Positions 15,895 through 23,035 of a stretch of DNA of 64,000 bases are shown here, piece after piece. The notes beneath the pieces are model-generated. The model worked only from the letters and a program-made list of their open reading frames with translations, was not told the origin of the DNA and searched no databases. Both the position numbers and the translations under genes were made by a program. Source of the stretch: Homoserinibacter sp. GY 40078 (GTDB lineage: Bacteria; Actinomycetota; Actinomycetes; Actinomycetales; Microbacteriaceae); NCBI RefSeq assembly GCF_008017545.1, contig NZ_VRTZ01000002.1:434001-498000 (forward strand), read 5' to 3'. Within the stretch, counting starts at the first letter, position 1. Each line of letters starts with the position of its first letter.

Positions 15895-16216
15895 CAACCG
15901 ATGAGGCGCGAACCCGACGCACGAGGAGCGATCCGGAAGGCGAGCGGGGCGCAGCCGCACCGGGGACGGTGTCTCCCAGGCCCACACGAGGCGACTCGTG
16001 GGTAGCCGGGGAGCGGTCCCGCGAACCCGTGGAGCGTGAGTTCCATGCGCGGGACGGTGCCGAGACGGAGGGCGACCTCCTGCCGGTCGCCGCCTCGGTC
16101 GTGGTGGCCTGCCACGGCGATCCGAGCTTCCGTCTCCACCGGCGAAAGTCGGGCCTTCGGGCACGACGGCCTCACCGCCACAGAAGGGCCCCTGGACAGC
16201 GTCCGGGGGCCCTTCG
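15895..16216 (+). ncRNA. Candidate structured RNA 2 (about 320 nt)
   Basis: Predicted transcript from about 15895 to the terminator at 16183-16215. Local helices include CACGAG/CTCGTG closed by a GCGA (GNRA) tetraloop at 15985-16000, a two-step stem at 16060-16098 (CCGAG/CTCGG outside, GGCGACC/GGTCGCC inside), and a GCC-TTCG-GGC tetraloop hairpin inside GTCG/CGAC at 16148-16167. GNRA and UUCG loops are typical of folded RNAs. It shares CCGGAAGGCG with candidate 1. The open frames crossing it are GC-rich shadows without ribosome sites. Not recognised as a known RNA family. Confidence 0.5.
16183..16215. terminator. Strong terminator hairpin, probably bidirectional
   Basis: GAAGGGCCCC (16183-16192) pairs with GGGGCCCTTC (16206-16215), with an inner GGAC/GTCC stem. 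Only a weak CGTGAT tail follows. It closes candidate RNA 2 and lies 23 bp past the stop of the convergent PLP-lyase gene. It resembles the terminator of candidate RNA 1 (shared ACAGAARGGCCC left arm). Confidence 0.65.
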
Positions 16217-16237
16217 TGATCGGCGGCCTCGGCGCCG

Positions 16238-17116
16238 TCAGTCGATTCGCGCCAGCAACGCCTCGTTGAGCCGGGCAGTCAGCCCCGCGTCGATCGGGCG
16301 GGCGACGCCGTCCACCTCGCGCAACGGCGTCGCATGCCGAACGCTCGAGACGAACCACGCCGCATCCGCGGACGCGAGGTCGGCGGGGCGCAGCAGCTCG
16401 TACCCGGTCTGCAGGCCCTCGCTCTCGGCCCAGGCGAACACGTCGGCCTGGGTCGTGCCGGCGAGGATGCCGATGTCGACCCGCGGGGTCACCAGCCGGT
16501 CGCCGTGCAGCAGCAGGAGGCTCGACACAGCTCCCTCGAGCAGGTAGCCGTCACTCGACACGAAGAGCACGTCATCTGCCCCGCGCCGTTCCGCCTCACG
16601 TCGAGCGGCACGATTGACCGCGTAGCTCAGGGTCTTGGCTCCCGCGAGAAGCCACGGCGAGGTCGACGCCACATCGTGCCGGTACCCGCGGTCGAGCAGT
16701 ACGACGCTGATGCCCTCCGTGCGCTCTCGCGTGAAGTCGGGCGAGGGCAGCCCGAGCGCCCATCCGGTCGGTGCGGTCCCACCCTCGACGCCGCGGGTGA
16801 GAACGACCTTCACCGACCCCTCGTCGAGGCCGGTCGCGCTGAGCGCGTCGCCGACGGCGATGATCGCCTCCCGCCACACCCCGAGCTGGGGCGCGGGAAG
16901 GTCGAGCATGCGAGCCGACACCGCGAGGCGCTCGAGGTGCGCGTCGAGCGCCTGGAGGCGTCCGTAGGAGACGCTGATGGTCTCGAAGACGCCGTCGCCC
17001 CGCGTCGCCGCGAGGTCGTCGACCCGCAGCTGGGGAGACGTCGCGTCGACGAGGTGGAAGCCTGTCGCCTCTCCCGTCTCGGGAGAGAAGTCGATCATGG
17101 CGAGCACGGCGCTCAT
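16238..17116 (-). CDS. Aminodeoxychorismate lyase-like fold-type IV PLP enzyme
   Basis: A 292-residue class IV aminotransferase-fold protein. Visible features: RVDDLAATRGDGVFETI near the N-terminus, the PLP lysine in GAKTLSYAVNRAA, DDVLFVSSDGYLLEGAVSSL with the pyridine-nitrogen Glu, and TPRVDIGILAGTT. The best fit is 4-amino-4-deoxychorismate lyase (PabC, folate synthesis), though branched-chain or D-amino-acid aminotransferases share the fold. ATG 17116 is chosen for its ribosome site ACGGAGGAC; the frame continues 14 codons upstream. Start overlaps the stop of the small upstream gene (ATGA). Confidence 0.8.
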   Translation of the reverse strand: MSAVLAMIDFSPETGEATGFHLVDATSPQLRVDDLAATRGDGVFETISVSYGRLQALDAHLERLAVSARMLDLPAPQLGVWREAIIAVGDALSATGLDEGSVKVVLTRGVEGGTAPTGWALGLPSPDFTRERTEGISVVLLDRGYRHDVASTSPWLLAGAKTLSYAVNRAARREAERRGADDVLFVSSDGYLLEGAVSSLLLLHGDRLVTPRVDIGILAGTTQADVFAWAESEGLQTGYELLRPADLASADAAWFVSSVRHATPLREVDGVARPIDAGLTARLNEALLARID

Positions 17117-17442
17117 GCTGTCCTCCGTCGGATGTGATCGTCGTCGAGCATCGACCACACCGTCGTGCTGAGCGCGGGGTAGGCAAGGGCGATCTGGCGC
17201 ATCATGCGGTAATCCACTTCGACCGTGGGGCGCCGCCCGTTGTCGGCCCGGATGAGCTCGGCCCGAAGGGTGAGCACGACGATCTCATCGACCGTGGGGA
17301 GCTCCTGCATGAACTCCCACGGATCCTCGCCCGCACGAAGGCGCTCCATGACCAGAGTGGCGCGTTCATCGTTCGCCTCGGCGCGCAGTACCTCCACGCT
17401 CGCACGCCGCCGGACGCCGCGCGTCTGGTCGTCTCTCGTCAC
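17113..17442 (-). CDS. Conserved small protein of unknown function
   Basis: 109 residues, charged and mostly helical, no membrane segment, no metal or catalytic motif: an Arg-rich N-terminus, then ERLRAGEDPWEFMQELPTVDE, and a Tyr/Trp-containing tail. The GTG start at 17442 is preceded six bases upstream by TAGGCT (17454-17449 on the minus strand), so the mRNA should be leaderless. It is translationally coupled to the PabC-like gene by a four-base overlap. I do not recognise a family. Confidence 0.65.
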   Translation of the reverse strand: MTRDDQTRGVRRRASVEVLRAEANDERATLVMERLRAGEDPWEFMQELPTVDEIVVLTLRAELIRADNGRRPTVEVDYRMMRQIALAYPALSTTVWSMLDDDHIRRRTA

Positions 17443-17500
17443 CGTTCGAGCCTACGTCGCGATGCGGCGAGGGCCCTGCGACGCGCTTTACGATCGAGGG

Positions 17501-18400
17501 GTGCCCGACGGACCTCTCGCCTCGTCCCCGTACGAGATCCTCCGGGTGTCCGCCGACGCCTCGGAGGCGGAGCTCCGGCGCGCGTATCGGATGCGGGTGC
17601 GCGAGACCCATCCGGATCACGGTGGCGTAGCCGCCGAGTTCCACGCGGTACAGCTCGCCTGGGAGCTCGTGGGCTCTGCGGAGGCGCGCGCAGCCTATGA
17701 CGCCCACGGACGCAGTGACGTGAGGCAGGAGGGGTTCGCCCCGCCTCCGCCGCGACAGCGTCGCGACTCGCGGCCCCAGGCGAGGTCGAGCGGCCACCCG
17801 GGCGGCTGGCATCGCGAGCGATACCTCGCCGAGATCCGCGAGTTCGCAGGACGAGGCGTCGAGGTGCCGGATCCCTACGACGCCGCGCTCGTGCGTGGCG
17901 CACCCCGTGCGGTGCGGCACCTGCTCGCCTCGGCGATCGCGGAGGAGGAGTCCGCGCGTGAGCTTGCGACGCTGGGGATCGGCTACACGGTCTGGCACGA
18001 CGTGGCGACCCCGGCGGGCAAACTCGACCACATCGTGCTGGGGGCATCCGGGCTCTGGGCGCTGCTGAGCGCCGACTGGGGTGGCGATGTGCGCAGCAAG
18101 GGCACCGAGCTCGTGGGCCCCGCTGTCGCAGGAGAGCGCCCCATGCACGATCTGTCGATCCGGGCCAGGGCGTTCGGGCGGGCTGCGCGGGTGAAGTTCT
18201 CGGCGCTCGGCGTGGTCGTGCCCGACGCGGACGCGCCGGGGTTCGCCGACCTCGGCAGCCTTCGCGGATCCCGCTGCGTGCTGATCCCCAGGCCGCAGCT
18301 CGCCCACGTGATCCGCACGGGCGTCCCGGGCGTGGGTACGGGCGGGACGGACCTTTTCGAGTTGCGGACGCGCGTGCAGTCGGCCGTGCGCTTCGTCTGA
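17501..18400 (+). CDS. J-domain protein with NERD-like C-terminal domain
   Basis: A 299-residue protein. Residues 8-72 are a J-domain with HPD at 37-39 (RETHPDHGG), the motif that stimulates DnaK ATPase. A low-complexity Pro/Arg linker (75-100) leads to a C-terminal domain containing GYTVWHDVATPAGKLDHIV and LGASGLWALLSADWGGDV. That spacing resembles the nuclease-related NERD fold, where one expects an acidic residue in DH and a lysine in the next strand; here the strand reads LLSADWGG, so catalysis is doubtful. No zinc or substrate domain of true DnaJ. GTG 17501 follows TACGAT (17489-17494) by six bases: leaderless. Confidence 0.75.
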   Translation: MPDGPLASSPYEILRVSADASEAELRRAYRMRVRETHPDHGGVAAEFHAVQLAWELVGSAEARAAYDAHGRSDVRQEGFAPPPPRQRRDSRPQARSSGHPGGWHRERYLAEIREFAGRGVEVPDPYDAALVRGAPRAVRHLLASAIAEEESARELATLGIGYTVWHDVATPAGKLDHIVLGASGLWALLSADWGGDVRSKGTELVGPAVAGERPMHDLSIRARAFGRAARVKFSALGVVVPDADAPGFADLGSLRGSRCVLIPRPQLAHVIRTGVPGVGTGGTDLFELRTRVQSAVRFV

Positions 18401-18455
18401 GCGATCCGTCAGCGGCCGGATGACCCGCGTTCAGGGCGCCGCGTAGCCTGGAGGA

Positions 18456-19763
18456 ATGGACTACCGCAGCATCCCCGTGGACGCCGATTCCGCCGCGCGC
18501 ATCGCAGCGACGGGTCTTCGCATCGAACTGGTCGACACCTCCGACGACGCCGCGTTCACCTCCTGGCTCTCGGCGGACGTCCGCGGATTCCACTCCGAGG
18601 CGTCCGCCGATCAGCTGACGAAGATGCGGGGCGAGTTCGGTCACCGTCGGACGACGGGCGTGTACGACGCGACGGCCGCCGAGCCCTCGATCCCGGTCGG
18701 CACGGTCAACTCCTGGCCGGTCGAGATGAGCGTGCCGGGCGGTGCGTGCCCGGAGTCGTGGGGGATCAGCTCGGTGACGGTGGCGCCGACGCATCGTGGG
18801 CGTGGGATCGCCCGCGCGCTGCTGGAGGGCGAGCTGCGGACGGCGTCTCGTCTCGGGCTCCCGTTCGCCGCCCTGACGGTCTCGGAATCCACTCTCTACG
18901 GCCGGTACGGCTTCGGTCCAGCGGCATTCGCGGCCGACTATCGCTTCGACACACGCAGGGTGAGCTGGTCGGGACCTCGCCCGGACGGCCGTGTGCAGTT
19001 CGTGAGCATCGACGAGTACCTCGAGAAGGCGCCGCAGCTCTATGAGCGCACCCGCCGCGACCATGCGGGTCAGATCGACGTCTGGCCGCGGCGCTGGGCG
19101 CAGGTCGCAGGACAGACCGGCGATGACGCGGCGGCCGCCCGACGCGTGCGGGCGGTGCGCTACGACGATGCGTCCGGAACGCCCCGCGGTTATGCGGTGT
19201 ACGAGGTCACCGGAGGCGACGACGACTTCACCTCGCATGAGGCGACCCTGAGGTACCTGCTCGCGGACGGGGTCGACGCCTATGCGGCGCTGTGGAGGTT
19301 CGTGTTGGAGCTTCCTCTCGTCCGAACCGTCGTGGCGACGCTGAGAAGCGTCGACGAGCCCGTGCGGTGGATGCTACGCGACTGGCGTGCCGTGTCGACG
19401 ACGAGCTGGGATCACTTGTGGGTGCGCGTTCTCGACGTTCCCGCGGCGCTGGGATCGCGTGTGCCCGGTGCGGAAGGGACCGTGGTCGTCGAGGTGGACG
19501 ATCCCATGGGGTTCGCCGCGGGCGCGTGGCGCATCGACGGCGGCGCGGAGCGGCTGCGCGCGGAGCCCGCGAGCGAGGCGGATGCGGCGCTTCCGCGGGT
19601 GTCGCTCGGCGCGTCCGAGCTCGCGTCGCTGTCCCTCGGGGGCGTCTCGGCCTCGGTACTCGCTCAGGCGGGCCGTGTCTCGGCGTCCGAGCCGTCGGCG
19701 GTCGCCGTTCTCGATGCGCTGCTGTCGGTGCCCCGCGCTCCGTGGTTGAGCGTCTGGTTCTGA
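18456..19763 (+). CDS. Eis-like GNAT N-acetyltransferase
   Basis: A 435-residue acetyl-CoA-dependent acetyltransferase of the Eis family: N-terminal GNAT domain with the CoA loop VAPTHRGRGIARALL (about 109-123), ALTVSESTLYGRYGFGPAA containing the expected catalytic Tyr, a second GNAT-like domain and a sterol-carrier-like C-terminal domain. The chain ends in SVWF; in mycobacterial Eis the carboxylate of the terminal Phe is the general base, and that terminal Phe is kept here. Eis proteins acetylate aminoglycosides and other amines; the substrate here is unknown. TAGCCT (18444-18449) lies six bases before the ATG. Confidence 0.88.
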   Translation: MDYRSIPVDADSAARIAATGLRIELVDTSDDAAFTSWLSADVRGFHSEASADQLTKMRGEFGHRRTTGVYDATAAEPSIPVGTVNSWPVEMSVPGGACPESWGISSVTVAPTHRGRGIARALLEGELRTASRLGLPFAALTVSESTLYGRYGFGPAAFAADYRFDTRRVSWSGPRPDGRVQFVSIDEYLEKAPQLYERTRRDHAGQIDVWPRRWAQVAGQTGDDAAAARRVRAVRYDDASGTPRGYAVYEVTGGDDDFTSHEATLRYLLADGVDAYAALWRFVLELPLVRTVVATLRSVDEPVRWMLRDWRAVSTTSWDHLWVRVLDVPAALGSRVPGAEGTVVVEVDDPMGFAAGAWRIDGGAERLRAEPASEADAALPRVSLGASELASLSLGGVSASVLAQAGRVSASEPSAVAVLDALLSVPRAPWLSVWF

Positions 19764-19764
19764 C

Positions 19765-20688
19765 TCAGCGCGACTGCGGGCCGGGGAGGTAGTAGCCGGG
19801 CGTACCGGTCTGCTGGCCGCCGTTCTGCTGGCCACTGCTGCCCGGGAACGGCATCGCGCGGCCCGGCGCGGGTGCGTGGGGACCACCGTCTGTGGTGAGG
19901 GGAACCGGCTGCGGTCCCGTCGTGGGTGAGGCGACCTCGGCGCTGCGATCCGTGTGCGGACGGGGCGCCGTGATGCCGAGCGACGCCAGATAGGCGGCGT
20001 TGGCGTCCTGCGTGGATGCGTCGGAGGCGCTGAACTGGTTCGGGAGCCGCAGCACCGTGGGTGCCGGGGTGAGCCCGGGGACGCTCGTCGTGGGCGATGC
20101 CTCGATGGCGCGCGCCGGGGCCGCAGGCGCGGGCGCGGAGGCATAGACCGAAGGCGCAGGAGCCGCGCCGGTCGGAGCCGACACCTGCGGGGTTCCCGGC
20201 GGGGCGACGCGCGGGGGGTTGGTGAGCACCGGCGGGTCGACCTGGGCCGGCCTCTGCGGCTCGAGCTCAGGCTGGGGCTGAGCCGCCACCGGACCCGTGT
20301 TCGCATGCCGCGCCTCGCGCCGCGTCAGAGGTGCCGGAGCAGCGGATGCCTGGGGCTGAACGGGGTGCGCCTGGACGGCGGGCTGGGCCTGGACGGGCTG
20401 CTGCTGGACGACCGGCTGCTGGACGGCGGGCTGGGCCTGGACGGGCTGCTGCTGCGCGACGAACTGCGGCTGAGCGACCGGCTCAACGCGCGGTGCCGAC
20501 TGCACCGCAGGTCGGTCCATGGCGACCGCGGGCGTCCTGGGTGCGGGCATCGACGACAGGTCAGGCGGGGGAGGGGGCAGAGGCGTCGTGAACGCCGTCC
20601 ATGCCCGTCCGTCCCACCAGCGCAGCATTCCTGCGCTCGCGGGATCGGGATACCACGCTGCCCGAGGCAGCCCCCCACTGAAATCCAC
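19765..20688 (-). CDS. DUF2510 protein with long Pro/Gln/Ala-rich tail
   Basis: About 307 residues. The N-terminus carries the short DUF2510 motif AAWYPDP...MLRWWDGRAWT (about residues 10-31), usually found at the N-terminus of actinobacterial membrane or envelope proteins. The rest is disordered and low complexity, with QPVQAQPAVQ-type repeats and LTRREARHAN in the middle. No membrane segment. Start uncertain: the frame opens at TTG 20736; GTG 20703 and GTG 20688 are possible, and 20688 has a GGGGG tract about ten bases upstream. It converges with the Eis-like gene, one base after its stop. Function unknown. Confidence 0.7.
   Translation of the reverse strand: MDFSGGLPRAAWYPDPASAGMLRWWDGRAWTAFTTPLPPPPPDLSSMPAPRTPAVAMDRPAVQSAPRVEPVAQPQFVAQQQPVQAQPAVQQPVVQQQPVQAQPAVQAHPVQPQASAAPAPLTRREARHANTGPVAAQPQPELEPQRPAQVDPPVLTNPPRVAPPGTPQVSAPTGAAPAPSVYASAPAPAAPARAIEASPTTSVPGLTPAPTVLRLPNQFSASDASTQDANAAYLASLGITAPRPHTDRSAEVASPTTGPQPVPLTTDGGPHAPAPGRAMPFPGSSGQQNGGQQTGTPGYYLPGPQSR
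20371..20454 (-). repeat. Two exact 36-bp direct repeats within the DUF2510 gene
   Basis: Bases 20371-20406 recur identically at 20419-20454, 48 bp (16 codons) apart. They encode the QQQPVQAQPAVQ unit of the tail and keep the frame, so copy-number change would lengthen or shorten the protein in 16-residue steps. Confidence 0.85.
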
Positions 20689-20773
20689 GCTCAGAGCCCC
20701 CACTGTGTCCGTGTGCTCTGAGCCTAAGCTGCGCAATCGAGAACCTCAGCCCCCCATTCGGGGTGAGGAGTTA

Positions 20774-21550
20774 TCACAGAGCGAGCGCGTAGCTGTAGTC
20801 GAGGTCGGCCGAGTCGATGCTCACCCAGAGCACCCGCTCCGTGCCGTCCGCCATGGTCACTTGGCACGTGTACAGCGTGCCGATCGCGAGCGACTCGGTG
20901 ATCGCCGGGCAGGTGAGCGAGGTGGCGTCGCCGGAGTCGACGAACTCCTCGCGCAACTCGGTCTGGACCTGGAGTCCGAATGCCAGCGGTTTCGCCGCAT
21001 CGGTCATGAGCCCCACGGCGGCGACCGCGCCTGCGGCCGCGAGCAGCAGGAGGTGGGTCACGAGCTGTCCCCAACCGGCGACCCGCGCGCGTCGCGCGAT
21101 CAGGTAGACGAGCGGTCCGAGCAGCGACCAGACGACGCTCGGGCCGCGCAGCCCCAGCGTCCGGAGGCGCCGACGGTCGAGCATCGCCCACAGGATGCCC
21201 GCGAGGTAAGGAACCGCGAGGGTGGCGTAGACGAGCGGCGAGGAGGTCACGTACGCGCCGAGCGCCACAGCAGCGACGAACGCGAGGGCGAACAACAGAG
21301 GGCTGAAGCCCAGCATCCAACTGGAGGCGGTCGCGGCGATCACGGCGCGTTCCCGGGGTCGCACAAGGGGCGCATCCGTCGAAGCGGCGTAGCTCGCCTC
21401 GAGCGCGAGCGTCTCGGCGGCGGCGTGCAGCTCGGGCTTCTGCTGCGTGTGGTCGGTCCACGCAATGCCGTTCCACCAGCGCACGCGCGATCCGTCGGAC
21501 GGGTCCTCGTACCAGCCTGCGGGGACGACGCGGGTTGCCTGATCGGTCAT
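20774..21550 (-). CDS. DUF2510 membrane protein with DUF4333-like C-terminus
   Basis: A 258-residue envelope protein: DUF2510 motif (PAGWYEDPSDGSRVRWWNG, about 12-32), four hydrophobic helices (about 75-95, 97-117, 136-155, 165-185), and an external C-terminal domain with SLTCPAITESLAIGTLYTCQ. The paired cysteines with a glycine between them fit the DUF4333 pattern. ATG 21550 has the ribosome site AGGAGG at a normal distance; the GTG three codons upstream would lie inside it. A paralogue of the next gene upstream on the same strand. Probably a surface or stress-sensing membrane protein; function unknown. Confidence 0.75.
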   Translation of the reverse strand: MTDQATRVVPAGWYEDPSDGSRVRWWNGIAWTDHTQQKPELHAAAETLALEASYAASTDAPLVRPRERAVIAATASSWMLGFSPLLFALAFVAAVALGAYVTSSPLVYATLAVPYLAGILWAMLDRRRLRTLGLRGPSVVWSLLGPLVYLIARRARVAGWGQLVTHLLLLAAAGAVAAVGLMTDAAKPLAFGLQVQTELREEFVDSGDATSLTCPAITESLAIGTLYTCQVTMADGTERVLWVSIDSADLDYSYALAL

Positions 21551-21582
21551 GCGGACCACCTCCTGTGCGATGAGTTCGGGTC

Positions 21583-21602
21583 GCCGGCCTTCGGGGGCCG
21601 GG
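21583..21602 (-). terminator. Hairpin between the two DUF2510 membrane genes
   Basis: A CCGGCC/GGCCGG stem closed by a TTCG-containing loop lies between the stop at 21632 and the next start at 21550 on the minus strand. No clear T-run; it may only attenuate. Confidence 0.4.
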
Positions 21603-21631
21603 TGGTGCTCGGGTGGAGCGGTTCGGTAGAG

Positions 21632-22864
21632 CTATCTGGTGGTGAAGACTCCCCAGTCATCGACGCGCCAGTCGATCCACCCGTTCTGGCGGACCAGGCT
21701 GACCTCGACCTGTGCGACCTTCGAGGTCGTGACGGCGCGGCACGACATGGTCTCGCCGATGAGCATCGGCGGCACCTGCGGGCAGCTGACAGTCATCTCG
21801 GCACCGAGGATGCGCGCATCCTCGGCCACCGACTGCTCGGCCTCGGACGAGAAAACGCCCGGGGCGAGCGCCATCACGATCCCCGGTACGGCGATCGCCG
21901 CGCCCACCAAGACGAGCGAAAGCGCCGTCCAGGTCAAGAAGGGGCGCAGTCCACGTCCGGTCTCCCGCACCATCTTCGCCATGCGGGCGATGAGGTAGAC
22001 GGGGGCGCCGAGGAGCGCCCAGTCCCAGTTGGCCGTGCGGGTGTGGCCGAGGCGTCGGAGCAGGGTGCGGTCGATCGCCGCGAGGATCACCGTCGCGACG
22101 TAGGAGCCGAAGACGATGACGCCGGCGAAGAGCGCCGAGTCGCGTCCCGCGTCGCCCGCGAGCAGGAAGAGCATCGCCAGCACGAGCAGGATGAGCGGCA
22201 ACATCGCGATGATCCACACCGGTCCCGTGCTCACCGGGAGCGCGTTCTCGGCGAGCGCGGCACGACGGGTGAGGGGGGTCGGTTCGGCCGACGCGGTCTC
22301 CGTGAAGCTCCCGAAGGCCGCCGGGTCGAAGGTCGACGCGGTGAACGTGCTTCCGAACGAGAGCTGCGAGTCGTCGAGACCGAACGAGAACGGGGACTCG
22401 AACCCACTCGGCGCGGGCGCGGTGTACGCGGGCTGCGCCGCCGCGGGATCGATGGGCACCCCGAGCAGGTCGTCGTAGCGGGTGTCGAGGAGGTAGGGCG
22501 CACTCTGCGGTGCGTCGTCGATCTCGTGCTCCTGAGCGAAGCGCAGTCCGGGCGAGAGCTCGTCCTCGTCGCGAGTGCGCGCCGCCGGAGCCTCGAGCGA
22601 GAGCACCGGATCGGCCGGCGCGAACGGGCTCTCCTGAGCGGGCGAGCCGCCGTCGGCGTCCGCGTGCAACTGCTCGCGGACGACCGCCTCCGGCTCGTCG
22701 TCCGCATACGCGAGCTTCGCGGTGATCGTCTCCTGCGCCACCATGGGCGCGCGTGCATCCGAGGTGTGCTCGGTCCACGCATGGTTGTCCCACCAGCGCA
22801 GCTGGGGAAGCCCGAGCGGATCGGGGTACCACCCCGCCGGCACCTGGACGTCCTCTTCCGCCAT
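21632..22864 (-). CDS. DUF2510 membrane protein, longer paralogue
   Basis: A 410-residue relative of the downstream gene. The DUF2510 motif (PAGWYPDPLGLPQLRWWDNH) is at residues 9-28. A long acidic, disordered cytoplasmic linker (about 40-205) ends in PTPLTRRAALAEN, a motif also seen (APLTRREAR) in the Pro/Gln-rich paralogue. Four membrane helices follow (about 215-335). The C-terminal domain has VSCPQVPPMLIGETMSCRAV, again the DUF4333-like two-cysteine pattern. ATG 22864 with ribosome site AAGGAGAG. The shared parts suggest a tandem-duplicated envelope family. Confidence 0.78.
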   Translation of the reverse strand: MAEEDVQVPAGWYPDPLGLPQLRWWDNHAWTEHTSDARAPMVAQETITAKLAYADDEPEAVVREQLHADADGGSPAQESPFAPADPVLSLEAPAARTRDEDELSPGLRFAQEHEIDDAPQSAPYLLDTRYDDLLGVPIDPAAAQPAYTAPAPSGFESPFSFGLDDSQLSFGSTFTASTFDPAAFGSFTETASAEPTPLTRRAALAENALPVSTGPVWIIAMLPLILLVLAMLFLLAGDAGRDSALFAGVIVFGSYVATVILAAIDRTLLRRLGHTRTANWDWALLGAPVYLIARMAKMVRETGRGLRPFLTWTALSLVLVGAAIAVPGIVMALAPGVFSSEAEQSVAEDARILGAEMTVSCPQVPPMLIGETMSCRAVTTSKVAQVEVSLVRQNGWIDWRVDDWGVFTTR

Positions 22865-23035
22865 GTGGCCCTCTCCTTCGCGGCGGCCCACGATCCGGCG
22901 CCGTGCACCGGGGCACATGAGCACGCCTCGTCCGTGAGCATGATAGGGGTGAGCGCGGAGCCCGGGGAAGACACCGGGATGCCCCCAAGCCAGGGGGCAC
23001 GCGTGTGCGGGGCACGGGTGGGGCAGACTCGCAGG

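Noticed and set aside
15895-16216. RNase P RNA, tmRNA or SRP RNA identity for candidate RNA 2
   Set aside because: The RNase P GAGGAAAGTCC core, a tmRNA tag frame with CCA-end tRNA-like part, and the SRP GGAAGCAGC loop are all absent.
15746-16547. Plus-strand frame of 266 codons across the RNA locus
   Set aside because: Runs into the antisense of the PabC-like gene, lacks a ribosome site and has no domain; composition is shadow-like.
20371-20454. CRISPR-like or regulatory repeat
   Set aside because: Two copies only, in frame within a Pro/Gln-rich coding tail.
20519-23035. Long plus-strand frame extension in front of the Ski2-like helicase
   Set aside because: Crosses three minus-strand DUF2510 genes; similarity to helicases begins only at 23036.
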